The position numbers and the translations under genes are program-made. Below are positions 45,519-55,188 of a stretch of 64,000 bases of DNA, in pieces. A model generated the notes under the pieces. The model saw nothing but the letters and a program-made list of their open reading frames with translations. It searched no databases and was not told where the DNA came from. The DNA comes from Arsenophonus sp048493715 (GTDB lineage: Bacteria; Pseudomonadota; Gammaproteobacteria; Enterobacterales; Enterobacteriaceae), in assembly GCA_048493715.1 (NCBI GenBank), contig JBGDCZ010000009.1:13417-77416 (forward strand), given 5' to 3'. How positions within the stretch are numbered: the first letter of the stretch is position 1; the number at the start of each line of letters is the position of its first letter.

Positions 45519-45530
45519 CCCTATATAGGG
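45519..45530. repeat. palindrome before ompR
   Basis: CCCTATATAGGG is a perfect 12-base palindrome about 28 bases before the ompR start, preceded by GCCTTA...TAAGGC (45500-45519). It lies in the likely ompR leader or promoter; no known regulator is assigned. Confidence 0.35.
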
Positions 45531-45557
45531 ATCTTAAAATATTTATGGAGTCAAAAA

Positions 45558-46277
45558 ATGCAAGAAAATTATAAAATTCTTGTTGTGGATGATGATATGC
45601 GTTTGCGTTCTTTACTTGAGCGCTATTTAACTGAACAAGGTTTTCAAGTACGTAGTACAGCCAATGCCGAGCAAATGGATCGTATTTTGACGCGAGAATC
45701 TATTCATTTGATTGTACTTGATTTAATGTTACCAGGTGAAGATGGTTTATCTATTTGTCGTCGTTTAAGAAGTCAAAATAATCCTATTCCAATTATTATG
45801 GTAACAGCAAAAGGTGAAGAGGTAGATCGGATCGTTGGTTTAGAAATTGGTGCGGATGATTATATCCCGAAACCCTTTAATCCTAGAGAATTATTGGCTC
45901 GTATTCGTGCAGTATTACGCCGCCAAGCAAATGAGCTGCCTGGCGCCCCTGCACAGGATGAAGCAGTAATTCGGTTTGGTAAGTTCAGATTAAATTTGGG
46001 AACACGAGAAATGTTTCAAGATGATGAATCAATGCCATTGACCAGTGGTGAATTTGCTGTTTTAAAAGTCCTGGTCTCTTATCCACGTGAACCGTTATCT
46101 CGTGACAAACTAATGAGTCTTGCTCGAGGACGTGAATACAGTGCAATGGAGCGCTCTATAGATGTACAGATCTCGCGTTTGCGTCGAATGATCGAAGATG
46201 ATCCCACTCATCCACGTTATATTCAAACGGTTTGGGGATTAGGTTATGTATTTGTGCCAGATGGTAGTAAAGCATGA
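45558..46277 (+). CDS. ompR: osmolarity response regulator OmpR
   Basis: Response regulator of porin genes in osmotic and acid stress. ATG at 45558 (MQENYKILVVDDD) gives 239 residues, exactly the E. coli length; the upstream start at 45507 is unconserved. The phosphoacceptor is Asp55 in LIVLDLMLPGEDG, with Lys105 in YIPKPFNPRELLAR. The winged-helix output domain ends YIQTVWGLGYVFVPDGSKA. The stop overlaps the envZ start (ATGA). Confidence 0.97.
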   Translation: MQENYKILVVDDDMRLRSLLERYLTEQGFQVRSTANAEQMDRILTRESIHLIVLDLMLPGEDGLSICRRLRSQNNPIPIIMVTAKGEEVDRIVGLEIGADDYIPKPFNPRELLARIRAVLRRQANELPGAPAQDEAVIRFGKFRLNLGTREMFQDDESMPLTSGEFAVLKVLVSYPREPLSRDKLMSLARGREYSAMERSIDVQISRLRRMIEDDPTHPRYIQTVWGLGYVFVPDGSKA

Positions 46278-47599
46278 AACGATTGCGTTTTTCCAGACGT
46301 AACACGTTTTCTCGTTCATTATTTGTTATTGTTACTTTACTGTTTGCTAGTTTGGTCACCAGTTATTTAGTGGTGCTTAATTTTGTTGTGATGCCGAGTC
46401 TTCAGCAACTTAATAAAGTATTAGCCTATGAAGTACATACCTTATTAACAGAGAAAATTGAATTACAAGATGGAAATGCAATTTTAATGTCTCCATCATT
46501 CAAGAAGAAAATCTATAAAGAACTCGGTATTAATTTTTATACTGAGTCGGTTGCTATGGAAAAAGGTTTACGTTGGGCAAGACATTATGAGGAATTAAGC
46601 CAACAGATGGCGGAATATATGGATGGCAAGGCGGATGTTCGCCTTGAAATAGCAAAGGAGCATCCTTTTCTATGGTTAAACTCTTATATTGCCCCGAATG
46701 TTTGGATACGATTGCCTTTGACTGAAATAGGGCAGAATCAGTTCGCTGTAGTATTTCGTTACACACTGGCTATTTTCTTGACCATTTTTGCTGTTACATG
46801 GCTTTATATACGTTATCAAAGTCGGCCATTATTTATTTTAGAAAATTATGCTAAGCAAATGGGAAAAGGCTTCATGGTTCCAGCTATCAAGGAAGAAGGT
46901 TCATTAGAAATACGTTATGTTATTCGCGCTTTTAATCGAATGTCGTCGGGGATAAAAATGCTGGAAAATGATAGAACGATATTGATGGCAGGAGTGAGTC
47001 ATGATTTAAGAACCCCGTTAACACGTATTCGTTTAGCGACAGAAATGATGAATGAAAAGGATCAATATTTAGCCGAATCAATTAACAAAGATATTGAAGA
47101 GTGTGATGCTATCATTGAGCAATTTATGGACTATTTACGTACTGGCCGGGAAATGAATATGGAGTTTTGTGACTTGAATAAAATCCTGCTTGAGGCGGTT
47201 AATGCTGAAAGTAGTTTCTTGCCTAATATTGAGACACAAATTAGTCTATTACCTATCATTATTAATGCTAATGCGATTGCCATTAAACGAGCAGTGACCA
47301 ATATGCTGGTTAACGCTTTCCGTTATGGAAATGGCTGGGTAAAAGTCAGCAGTGGTGTGATAAAAGATCATGCTTGGTTTCAAGTTGAGGATAATGGTGC
47401 AGGGATTAAAAAAGAGAGTATTCAACATCTCTTTCAACCTTTTGTGCAAGGTGAAAGAGCAAGAAGTAATACTGGTACAGGATTAGGATTAGCAATTATT
47501 CGTCGAATTATTGATGCTCATGATGGTGAAATCATTATAGATAAAAGTAAGCGTGGTGGGTTATCTATACGGGCAACGTTACCATTGATGGAAAAATAG
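46274..47599 (+). CDS. envZ: osmosensor histidine kinase EnvZ
   Basis: Inner-membrane sensor kinase/phosphatase for OmpR. The 441 residues are slightly shorter than in E. coli (450). Two membrane helices (about residues 15-36 and 160-178) flank a periplasmic domain; a HAMP linker follows. The phosphorylated histidine is in MAGVSHDLRTPLTRIRLA near residue 241. ATP-binding boxes: NMLVNAFRYGNGWVKV (N), VEDNGAGI (G1) and NTGTGLGLAI (G2). It overlaps ompR by four bases. The E. coli neighbour pckA is not present beyond it. Confidence 0.96.
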   Translation: MKRLRFSRRNTFSRSLFVIVTLLFASLVTSYLVVLNFVVMPSLQQLNKVLAYEVHTLLTEKIELQDGNAILMSPSFKKKIYKELGINFYTESVAMEKGLRWARHYEELSQQMAEYMDGKADVRLEIAKEHPFLWLNSYIAPNVWIRLPLTEIGQNQFAVVFRYTLAIFLTIFAVTWLYIRYQSRPLFILENYAKQMGKGFMVPAIKEEGSLEIRYVIRAFNRMSSGIKMLENDRTILMAGVSHDLRTPLTRIRLATEMMNEKDQYLAESINKDIEECDAIIEQFMDYLRTGREMNMEFCDLNKILLEAVNAESSFLPNIETQISLLPIIINANAIAIKRAVTNMLVNAFRYGNGWVKVSSGVIKDHAWFQVEDNGAGIKKESIQHLFQPFVQGERARSNTGTGLGLAIIRRIIDAHDGEIIIDKSKRGGLSIRATLPLMEK

Positions 47600-47735
47600 A
47601 AATTTATATTTTTATTTAGCCGTTATTTAACGGAAGAATTTACTGTATTTTATGAAATCATATAATTCTTTGATTTCGAAAATCTATTATCTCTATTCAT
47701 AAAGCTATTTTTTAATAAATTGATTATTAATTTAA

Positions 47736-47753
47736 CTGTCATAAAATTGTCAT
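47736..47753 (+). promoter_or_regulatory. Pho box upstream of pstS
   Basis: CTGTCATAAAATTGTCAT fits the PhoB site (two CTGTCAT-like repeats 11 bases apart). It lies about 113 bases before the pstS start. A possible further half-site TTTTTGTCATC follows at about 47766-47776. It implies PhoB activation of pstSCAB-phoU in phosphate shortage. Confidence 0.8.
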
Positions 47754-47865
47754 AAATAGTACATCTTTTTGTCATCTAACTGATCTATTTTTTCCTCGTA
47801 TTTTTTTAACTCACTACAATTAACACAGTACTTTGTTTCTCTTTTTATCCCAAATAGGAGGGATT

Positions 47866-48903
47866 ATGAAATTGATGCGTTCCATCATCGTTAATGTCAT
47901 AGCCATGTTCTCTTTGACGACAACGTCAGTTTTCGCGGCGATTAGTCTTACTGGCGCTGGTGCGACATTTCCTGCACCGGTTTATGCAAAATGGGCAGAT
48001 AGCTATCAGAAAGAAACAGGCAACCAGATTAACTACCAGGGAATTGGATCGTCAGGTGGGGTAAAACAGATTATTGCTAAAACTGTTGATTTTGGTGCTT
48101 CGGATGCGCCTTTAAGTGATGAAAAACTCAATCAAGAAGGTCTTTTTCAATTTCCAACGGTGATTGGTGGAGTTGTGCCAGCGGTCAATATTCCGGGTAT
48201 TCAATCCGGACAATTGATATTAGATGGCAAAACACTGGCTAACATTTATTTAGGTATCATTAAAAAATGGAATGATCCCAAAATTGTCGCATTAAATCCT
48301 GGCTTAAAATTACCGGCACAAAATATTGCTGTTGTTCGCCGGGCGGATGGTTCAGGAACGACTTTTGTTTTTACCAGTTATCTTGCAAAGGTAAATTCTG
48401 ATTGGAAAGATAAGATTGGTACCGGTTCTACAGTTAAGTGGCCAACCGGAATTGCCGGGAAAGGTAATGAAGGAGTTGCTGCTTTTGTTCAGCGTCTACC
48501 TGGTGCTATCGGTTATGTAGAATATACCTATGCTAAACAAAACAAATTAGCTTATACCAAATTAATTTCTGCTGATGGAGAAGTAGTCACACCAACAGAG
48601 AGTAATTTTAGTGCCACCGTTAAAAAGGCAGAATGGATTAAAACGTTTGCTCAAGATCTCACCAATCAGGCCGGAAAAAATGTTTGGCCAATTACTTCCG
48701 CAACTTTTATTTTATTACATAAAGAACAAAAAAATATTGAGAAGGCGAAAGCAATATTAGCCTTCTTTGACTGGACATACGATAAAGGAGCTGAGCAGGC
48801 TACCGCTTTGGGTTATGCCATATTGCCAAACGAAGTTGTGGCGCACATTCGCAGTGAGTGGAAAAACAATATAAAAGACGTTAATGGCAATCCTTTGTAT
48901 TGA
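47866..48903 (+). CDS. pstS: phosphate ABC transporter substrate-binding protein PstS
   Basis: Periplasmic high-affinity phosphate-binding protein. ATG at 47866 follows a perfect AGGAGG and gives a 345-residue precursor with a signal peptide (MKLMRSIIVNVIAMFSL, cut near VFAA). Phosphate-binding segments are visible: GAGATFPAPVYAKWAD, YQGIGSSGGVKQIIAKTVDF GASD and RRADGSGTTFVFTSYL. A stem-loop separates it from pstC, which usually lets pstS be expressed above the membrane genes. Confidence 0.97.
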   Translation: MKLMRSIIVNVIAMFSLTTTSVFAAISLTGAGATFPAPVYAKWADSYQKETGNQINYQGIGSSGGVKQIIAKTVDFGASDAPLSDEKLNQEGLFQFPTVIGGVVPAVNIPGIQSGQLILDGKTLANIYLGIIKKWNDPKIVALNPGLKLPAQNIAVVRRADGSGTTFVFTSYLAKVNSDWKDKIGTGSTVKWPTGIAGKGNEGVAAFVQRLPGAIGYVEYTYAKQNKLAYTKLISADGEVVTPTESNFSATVKKAEWIKTFAQDLTNQAGKNVWPITSATFILLHKEQKNIEKAKAILAFFDWTYDKGAEQATALGYAILPNEVVAHIRSEWKNNIKDVNGNPLY

Positions 48904-48960
48904 ATTGAGTGTGTGGGTCAGCTGACAGCAAAAATCGCGCTCTATGTTAAATGAAAGATT

Positions 48961-48981
48961 ATCCCCTTTACATAAGGGGAT
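48961..48981 (+). promoter_or_regulatory. stem-loop between pstS and pstC
   Basis: ATCCCCTT-TACAT-AAGGGGAT is a perfect 8-base stem without a following T-run, 18 bases before the pstC start. It may protect the pstS message from 3' decay or partly stop transcription, giving more PstS than PstC. Confidence 0.6.
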
Positions 48982-48998
48982 TAGAATGAGAATAAACA

Positions 48999-49955
48999 AT
49001 GGCTGAGAAGTTAGCGACTTATAAAGCGCTGGGAAAAAGAGGTGATATTGTTTTTGGTGCCCTGGTTAAACTAGCTGCACTAATTACCCTATTAATGCTG
49101 AGTGGAATTATTATTTCTTTAATTATTGCTTCATGGCCAAGTATTGAAAAATTTGGTTTTTCTTTTCTTTGGTCAAAGGACTGGGATGTTCCTGCTCAGC
49201 AATTTGGTGCATTAGTGACCATTTATGGCACTGTAGTAACGTCGTTAATTGCATTAATCATTGCTGTGCCTGTCAGTTTTGGTATTGCATTATTCTTAAC
49301 AGAATTATCCCCAAATTGGTTAAAGCGACCTCTAGGTATTGCGATTGAACTATTGGCTGCCGTACCGAGTATTGTTTATGGTATGTGGGGATTGTTTATT
49401 TTTGTGCCGCTATTTGCGACTTATTTTCAAGAGCCTATTGGTAACGTTTTAGCGGGAATACCGATTATAGGAGAATTATTTTCAGGTCCGGCTTTAGGTA
49501 TTGGTATTTTAGCTGCCGGAGTGATCTTGGCAATTATGATTATTCCATATATTGCTTCAGTGATGCGGGATGTTTTCAAGCAGACCCCAGTTATGATGAA
49601 AGAATCAGCTTATGGTATCGGTTGCACCACTTGGGAAGTTATTTGGCATATCGTATTGCCCTATACTCGTAATGGAGTGATCGGTGGTGTCATGTTAGGG
49701 TTAGGTCGAGCTTTAGGAGAAACGATGGCGGTCACTTTCATTATTGGTAATACTTATCAATTAGATAGCTTTTCATTATTTATGTCAGGAAACAGTATTA
49801 CCTCTGCATTGGCAAATGAGTTTGCTGAAGCTGAAAGTGGGTTACATACTGCCGCATTGATGGAATTAGGCTTAATTTTATTTGTTATTACCTTTATCGT
49901 GCTTGCGTTTTCTAAATTGATGATCATACGTTTGGCCAAAAATGAAGGGCGCTAA
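48999..49955 (+). CDS. pstC: phosphate ABC transporter permease PstC
   Basis: First membrane subunit of the phosphate importer, 318 residues (E. coli 319) with six membrane helices. The permease EAA-type loop is visible in ESAYGIGCTTWEVIWHIVLP near residues 201-220, followed by GLGRALGETMAVTFIIGN. AVPSIVYGMWGLFIFVPLFA is a family block. The end is two bases from the preferred pstA start. Confidence 0.97.
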   Translation: MAEKLATYKALGKRGDIVFGALVKLAALITLLMLSGIIISLIIASWPSIEKFGFSFLWSKDWDVPAQQFGALVTIYGTVVTSLIALIIAVPVSFGIALFLTELSPNWLKRPLGIAIELLAAVPSIVYGMWGLFIFVPLFATYFQEPIGNVLAGIPIIGELFSGPALGIGILAAGVILAIMIIPYIASVMRDVFKQTPVMMKESAYGIGCTTWEVIWHIVLPYTRNGVIGGVMLGLGRALGETMAVTFIIGNTYQLDSFSLFMSGNSITSALANEFAEAESGLHTAALMELGLILFVITFIVLAFSKLMIIRLAKNEGR

Positions 49956-49956
49956 C

Positions 49957-50859
49957 ATGTTGACGACAGAAACAACAAAAACTATCGATATTAAACAAGG
50001 TCAACGTAGTCAGGCATGGCGTAGGCAAAAAAATCGGATTGCGCTGTTATTTTCCACGATCACCATGGCATTTGGTCTATTTTGGTTAATTTGGATCATA
50101 TTTACCACGTTAACTAAAGGAATAGAAGGCATGTCTTGGAGCTTATTCACCGAAATGACACCACCACCAAACACCAGCGGCGGAGGATTAGCCAATGCTA
50201 TCGTAGGTAGTGGTTTATTAATTTTATGGGCGACGGTGTTGGGTACTCCACTTGGCATTATGGCCGGTATTTACTTGTCTGAATATGGGCGTCGCTCTTG
50301 GCTTGCAGAGATTATTCGTTTTATTAATGATATTTTGCTTTCTGCACCATCGATCGTAGTTGGGTTATTTGTTTATACGATTGTGGTGACCAGAATGCAG
50401 CATTTTTCTGGTTGGGCAGGGGTTATTGCATTGGCATTGTTACAAATCCCAATTGTTATTCGGACAACAGAGAATATGCTAAAACTGGTGCCGGACAATT
50501 TGCGTGAGGCTGCATATGCGTTAGGTGCGCCAAAATGGAAAATGATTTTATCGATTACATTAAAAGCTTCTGTTTCAGGAATTATTACCGGAGTATTACT
50601 TGCCATCGCTAGAATAGCCGGTGAGACAGCGCCTTTGTTGTTTACTTCACTCTCTAATCAGTTCTGGAGTACAGATCTCAGCGAACCGATTGCTAATCTT
50701 CCAGTAACCATATTTAAATTTGCGATGAGTCCATTTTCAGAATGGCAGCAATTGGCTTGGGCAGGTGTTTTGTTGATTACTCTATGTGTTTTGTTAATCA
50801 ATATCTTAGCACGTGTTTTATTTGCCAACAAAAAACATGAATTCTTTAGCGACAGATGA
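49957..50859 (+). CDS. pstA: phosphate ABC transporter permease PstA
   Basis: Second membrane subunit of the phosphate importer. ATG at 49957 is preferred (MLTTETTKTID); one at 49942 would overlap pstC. About 300 residues (E. coli 296). LFTEMTPPPNTSGGGLANAI, LSAPSIVVGLFVYTIVV and the permease loop REAAYALGAPKWKMILSITL KAS with GETAPLLFTSLSNQFWS are conserved. The stop overlaps the upstream pstB start. Confidence 0.97.
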   Translation: MLTTETTKTIDIKQGQRSQAWRRQKNRIALLFSTITMAFGLFWLIWIIFTTLTKGIEGMSWSLFTEMTPPPNTSGGGLANAIVGSGLLILWATVLGTPLGIMAGIYLSEYGRRSWLAEIIRFINDILLSAPSIVVGLFVYTIVVTRMQHFSGWAGVIALALLQIPIVIRTTENMLKLVPDNLREAAYALGAPKWKMILSITLKASVSGIITGVLLAIARIAGETAPLLFTSLSNQFWSTDLSEPIANLPVTIFKFAMSPFSEWQQLAWAGVLLITLCVLLINILARVLFANKKHEFFSDR

Positions 50860-51656
50860 CAAATTTAAGAGATAAGTTGATGATTAAAGTTAATGACATC
50901 GTAGAGAGTAAAATTCAAGTTCGTGACTTGAACTTCTACTATGGCAAATTTCACGCGTTAAAAAATATTTCATTAAATATTGTAGAGAATAAAGTCACGG
51001 CTTTTATTGGTCCGTCAGGATGTGGTAAATCTACCCTTTTACGTACATTTAATAAAATGTATGAGCTGTATACGGAACAGCACGCTGAAGGTGAAATTTT
51101 GTTGGATGGCACCAATATTTTGACCGATGAACAAGATGTTGCCTTATTGCGCGCTAGAGTGGGCATGGTTTTCCAAAAGCCAACGCCATTTCCAATGTCA
51201 ATCTATGAAAATATTGCTTTTGGGGTGCGTTTATTCGAGAAACTTTCACGTGCTGAAATGGATGAGCGTGTCCAATGGGCGTTAACCAAAGCTGCTCTTT
51301 GGGATGAAACAAAAGATAAATTGTTGCAAAGTGGTTATAGCTTATCAGGCGGCCAGCAACAGCGTTTATGCATTGCTCGTGGTATTGCGATTCGACCAGA
51401 AATATTGCTATTAGATGAGCCTTGTTCAGCACTTGACCCTATCTCAACAGGCCGTATTGAAGAGTTGATAAGTGAACTGAAATCGGAATATACCGTGGTA
51501 ATGGTAACACATAATATGCAGCAGGCGGCCCGTTGCTCTGACTACACAGCATTTATGTATTTAGGAGAATTGATTGAATTTAATGATACAGATACTTTGT
51601 TTACCACACCTACAGTAAAACAGACTGAGGATTATATTACTGGTCGCTACGGTTGA
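50856..51656 (+). CDS. pstB: phosphate ABC transporter ATP-binding protein PstB
   Basis: ATPase of the phosphate importer. The 266 residues from ATG at 50856 (overlapping the pstA stop) compare with 257 in E. coli; ATG at 50880 is an alternative giving 258. Walker A is FIGPSGCGKSTLLRTFNKM, the Q-loop GMVFQKPTPFPMSIYENIAF, the signature SGYSLSGGQQQRLCIARGIA, Walker B EILLLDEPCSALDP, and the H-loop MVTHNMQQA. Intact. Confidence 0.98.
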   Translation: MTNLRDKLMIKVNDIVESKIQVRDLNFYYGKFHALKNISLNIVENKVTAFIGPSGCGKSTLLRTFNKMYELYTEQHAEGEILLDGTNILTDEQDVALLRARVGMVFQKPTPFPMSIYENIAFGVRLFEKLSRAEMDERVQWALTKAALWDETKDKLLQSGYSLSGGQQQRLCIARGIAIRPEILLLDEPCSALDPISTGRIEELISELKSEYTVVMVTHNMQQAARCSDYTAFMYLGELIEFNDTDTLFTTPTVKQTEDYITGRYG

Positions 51657-51670
51657 TATAGGGTATTACC

Positions 51671-52390
51671 ATGGATAATCTAAATTATAACAAACATATT
51701 TCCGGCCAGTTTAATGCTGAGTTGGAGCATATTCGTATTGAGTTAATGAAAATGGGTGGATTGGTAGAGGAACAACTGAAAAATGCCATTGAAGCTTTGC
51801 ATAACCAAAATCAGGATTTAGCCAAAAAAGTGATAGAGGATGATCAAAAAGTCAATATGATGGAGGTTGCGATTGATGAGGCTTGTGTACGTATTATCGC
51901 TAAGCGGCAACCTACTGCTAGTGATTTGCGTCTAATTATGGCTACTTCAAAAACAATTGCAGAGCTTGAACGTATTGGTGATGTGGCCGATAAGATTTGT
52001 GAGGTTGCGTTAGAGAAGTTTTCTGAGCAACATCAATCGCTACTTGTTAGCTTGGAATCACTAGGTGGTCATACCATTCAGATGTTGCATAATGTATTAG
52101 ATGCCTTTGCTCGCATGGATCTCGATGCGGCAATTGGTGTTTATCTTGAAGATAAAAAAGTTGATGAGGAGTATGAAGGGATTGTTTGTCAACTGATGAC
52201 TTATATGATGGAAGATCCCCGCACAATTCCTAGTGTATTAACGGCCTTGTTTTGTGCCCGTTCTATTGAGCGAATAGGTGATCGTTGCCAGAATATTTGT
52301 GAATTTATTTTCTATTATTTAAAAGGACAAGATTTTCGTCATTTAGGTGGAGATCGTGTGGAAAAAATGTTGACTAAAGGCAGTTATTAA
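51671..52390 (+). CDS. phoU: phosphate signaling protein PhoU
   Basis: Negative regulator linking the Pst importer to PhoR/PhoB. The 239 residues (E. coli 241) form two three-helix PhoU repeats; metal-binding blocks SKTIAELERIGDVADKICEV and ARSIERIGDRCQNICEFIFY, one per repeat, are clear. It starts 14 bases after pstB. With a Pho box and a complete pst operon the phosphate-starvation response seems functional here. Confidence 0.97.
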   Translation: MDNLNYNKHISGQFNAELEHIRIELMKMGGLVEEQLKNAIEALHNQNQDLAKKVIEDDQKVNMMEVAIDEACVRIIAKRQPTASDLRLIMATSKTIAELERIGDVADKICEVALEKFSEQHQSLLVSLESLGGHTIQMLHNVLDAFARMDLDAAIGVYLEDKKVDEEYEGIVCQLMTYMMEDPRTIPSVLTALFCARSIERIGDRCQNICEFIFYYLKGQDFRHLGGDRVEKMLTKGSY

Positions 52391-52554
52391 CACATATTAC
52401 CGCCAATTATTCAATGACTATTTTTTAGAAATTTTTATTCTTTTTGGGAATAAAAATAGAGTTTTATATTATTTCCTGTTCAAGCTGTGAATTGATAGTT
52501 TGACTTAAATAGATAAAAATTTACAAAATATTGACAGTAAAAGGTAATAGTGAA

Positions 52555-53376
52555 ATGAAATCCTATCTTATTACAACTGTATTATCTGTAGCATTAGTTT
52601 TTATCACCGGATTTGTTAAAGCAGATAAATTGGAGAATATCAAAAAAGCTGGAGTGATCCGTATTGCTGTTTTTGATAGTAATCCACCTTTTGGTTTTAT
52701 TGATGCTAAAACTAAAAAATTGGTTGGTTATGATATTGATATTGCTGAAGCGATTGCTAATGATTTTGGTGTTAAATTAATATTACGTCCAACTAATCCC
52801 GCGAATCGGATTCCTTTATTGAAATCAGGTAAAGTGGATCTGATAGGTGCTAACTTTACTATTACCGAGGAAAGAGCTAAACAAGTTAGTTTTTCAATTC
52901 CTGATTTTGCCACTGGGCAGAAGTTTATCGCTCGTAAAGGTGTATTAAAAACAGCCGATGATATTATTCCTTTGCGTATCGGTGCGGATAAAGGAACAGT
53001 ACAGGAAATCACTCTACGTGAACGCTATCCAAATACTAAAGTAATATCTTACGATGATACTCCGCTTGCTTTTGCTGCATTGCGAAATGGTAATGTACAA
53101 GCTATTACCCAAGATGACGCCAAACTTATTGGCTTATTAGGTAATTTACCGGCAAAAATTAAAGACGATTATGAGATTTCACCTTTTAGTCTGACGCGTG
53201 AGTATCAGGCGTTAGCGGTAGCTAAAGGTGAAACAAATTTAATCAAGGCAGTAAATAATACTTTATTGAAATTAGAAAAGAGTGGTCAAGCGGAAATAAT
53301 TTATAATCGCTGGTTTGGTCCAGAGACTAGGGCAGCGTTATCTCGTGGTGATTTTAAATTTACACCATTAGATTAA
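52555..53376 (+). CDS. amino-acid ABC transporter substrate-binding protein
   Basis: Periplasmic solute-binding protein of the polar-amino-acid family (SBP_bac_3). ATG at 52555 (MKSYLITTVLSVALVFITGF VKA) gives a clear signal peptide; an ATG at 52531 would bury it. The mature part carries IRIAVFDSNPPFGFIDAKTK, LVGYDIDIAEAIANDFGVKL and SGKVDLIGANFTITEERAKQ, where the ligand's amino-carboxyl group is bound. 273 residues. Two permease genes follow. Likely glutamate/aspartate-type or related substrate, but specificity is not certain. Confidence 0.88.
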   Translation: MKSYLITTVLSVALVFITGFVKADKLENIKKAGVIRIAVFDSNPPFGFIDAKTKKLVGYDIDIAEAIANDFGVKLILRPTNPANRIPLLKSGKVDLIGANFTITEERAKQVSFSIPDFATGQKFIARKGVLKTADDIIPLRIGADKGTVQEITLRERYPNTKVISYDDTPLAFAALRNGNVQAITQDDAKLIGLLGNLPAKIKDDYEISPFSLTREYQALAVAKGETNLIKAVNNTLLKLEKSGQAEIIYNRWFGPETRAALSRGDFKFTPLD

Positions 53377-53460
53377 GTAAAAAAATATTATTTTAATTAA
53401 AGAAAGAAATTTTAATAAAAATACCTAAATAGATGCTTTCATCATACATAGGTTGCATAA

Positions 53461-54198
53461 ATGTTTGAATATTTTTTCTCTAGCCAGCTATTAACCTCTG
53501 AATATCTTGACTGGATTTGGCAGGGGTTACTCATCACTGTATGGATCTCATTTTGTGCAATAGTCGTTTCAACACTCTTAGGCTTTATTATTGCCGCTAT
53601 TAGAGATAGCCAAATAACATTTTTGCGTTGGCTGGCAATCGCTTATATTTCACTATTCCGTAATACGCCATTATTAATACAGCTTTTTTTCTGGTATTTC
53701 GCGGTTGGAAAAATATTACCCGAATCTGTTATGCAATGGTTAAATACACTCCATCGTCCCTCCATTTTTGGTATTCAATTGGCCTGGCCATCATTTGAGT
53801 TTTTGGCTGGTGTCATTGGATTAAGCCTCTATTCTACCTCTTTTATCTCGGAAGAATTAAGAGCGGGTATTTATGGTGTAAAGTACGGGCAGAAATTTGC
53901 TGCATTAGCATTAGGTTTATCTGGTTGGCAAGCAATGGGTTATGTTGTTTTGCCTCAAGCGTTAAAGATTGCTATGCCACCTTTGTTGGGTCAGTATATG
54001 AATATTGTAAAAAATTCTTCGCTAACCATGGCAATAGGTGTTGCTGAACTTTCTTATGTTTCTCGTCAGATTGAGAGTCAAAGTTTACAAACGTTTACGG
54101 CATTTGGTATGGCGACAATCCTTTATATCGCCATTATTGCTGTGATGGAGGCTTGGGGACAATGGCGTCAGCAGCGCTTATTAGTAAATGGATATTAA
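53461..54198 (+). CDS. amino-acid ABC transporter permease, first subunit
   Basis: A 245-residue inner-membrane permease of the His/Glu/Gln family (HisM/GltJ-like). IAYISLFRNTPLLIQLFFWY is the characteristic FRGTP-type block; the cytosolic EAA loop KFAALALGLSGWQAMGYVVL PQALKIAMPPLLGQYMNIVK NSSL, near residues 143-185, contacts the ATPase. Five or six membrane helices. It overlaps the next permease gene by 11 bases. Confidence 0.9.
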   Translation: MFEYFFSSQLLTSEYLDWIWQGLLITVWISFCAIVVSTLLGFIIAAIRDSQITFLRWLAIAYISLFRNTPLLIQLFFWYFAVGKILPESVMQWLNTLHRPSIFGIQLAWPSFEFLAGVIGLSLYSTSFISEELRAGIYGVKYGQKFAALALGLSGWQAMGYVVLPQALKIAMPPLLGQYMNIVKNSSLTMAIGVAELSYVSRQIESQSLQTFTAFGMATILYIAIIAVMEAWGQWRQQRLLVNGY

Positions 54199-54934
54199 CA
54201 TGAATTTTACAGTCATTGCTGAAAATTGGCGCTATCTATTGTTTGGTACCCTTCCTGATGGTCCTTTAGAAGGTGCAGCATTGACACTGGTAATAAGTTT
54301 ATTAGCAGGCAGTATCTCTATTTTTCTTGGCATTGCTGGTGGAATAGCATTAGCAATGCTAACAGGTTGGTGGGCAAATATACTGGCGGCAGTGTTAGGT
54401 TTTTTGCGGGCTATACCGGTTATTATGTTAATTTTCTGGAGTTACTTTTTATTACCTGTTTTATTAGGAACGGATATTCCTGAACTAATGACGGTAGTCT
54501 GTGCCTTAGCTTTGATTACTTCAGCTTATTTGGCGCATGGAGTAAAAGCCGGTATCTTGGCTATTGGACAAGGGCAGTGGCAAGTGGGAATGTCATTAGG
54601 GTTTACACGTTGGGCAGTTTTATGGAATATTATCCTGCCGCAAGCGTTACGTATGATGATCCCCTCTTTTATAAATCAGTGGATCGCATTAATTAAAGAT
54701 ACTTCATTGGCTTATGTTGTCGGTGTAGCCGAGTTATCGTTTTTAGCAACCCAAGTAAATAATCGAGAAATGATTTATCCAATGGAAATTTTTCTATTTG
54801 TTGCTTTAATCTATTTCATAATGTGTTTTTCACTTGAGATTATAGCAAATCAAATCTTACATCGTTTACAGAAAAGTCAATCACCACTGGTTTTATTAGC
54901 CAGCAAAAAACAAAAACAGTTGGCTTGTTTTTAA
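54188..54934 (+). CDS. amino-acid ABC transporter permease, second subunit
   Basis: A 248-residue partner permease (GltK-like). FLRAIPVIMLIFWSYFLLPV corresponds to the FRGTP-type block, and the EAA loop is QVGMSLGFTRWAVLWNIILP QALRMMIPSFINQWIALIKD TSLAYVVG. The start may be 54188 or ATG at 54200. No ATP-binding gene follows, although such operons normally include one; an ATPase encoded elsewhere would be needed. Confidence 0.9.
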   Translation: MDINMNFTVIAENWRYLLFGTLPDGPLEGAALTLVISLLAGSISIFLGIAGGIALAMLTGWWANILAAVLGFLRAIPVIMLIFWSYFLLPVLLGTDIPELMTVVCALALITSAYLAHGVKAGILAIGQGQWQVGMSLGFTRWAVLWNIILPQALRMMIPSFINQWIALIKDTSLAYVVGVAELSFLATQVNNREMIYPMEIFLFVALIYFIMCFSLEIIANQILHRLQKSQSPLVLLASKKQKQLACF

Positions 54935-54940
54935 TTGCTA

Positions 54941-54976
54941 CTATTTTATCTTGAGTTTTAGTTCGAGATAAAATAG
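54941..54976. terminator. AT-rich hairpin after the amino-acid transporter genes
   Basis: CTATTTTATCT (54941-54951) and AGATAAAATAG (54966-54976) form a perfect 11-base stem seven bases past the permease stop. It lacks a T-run after it on the plus strand, so termination is plausible but unproven. Confidence 0.4.
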
Positions 54977-55188
54977 AGGTAATATAAGTGATGATTTATT
55001 TGCTAGAATAGATGCCAATCTTTTTTGATTCCGCTAAGCTTTATTTTAACAGTGATTATAGAATTAAATGATTACTCGTATCATTATGTCAGGCAATTGT
55101 TTTTTCTTTTTCTATTTTATAATTAACTGTTTGAGTTAGTTTTATTGTAAGATAGAGCAAAGAACTTTTATTATTAGGCTACGTTTAT

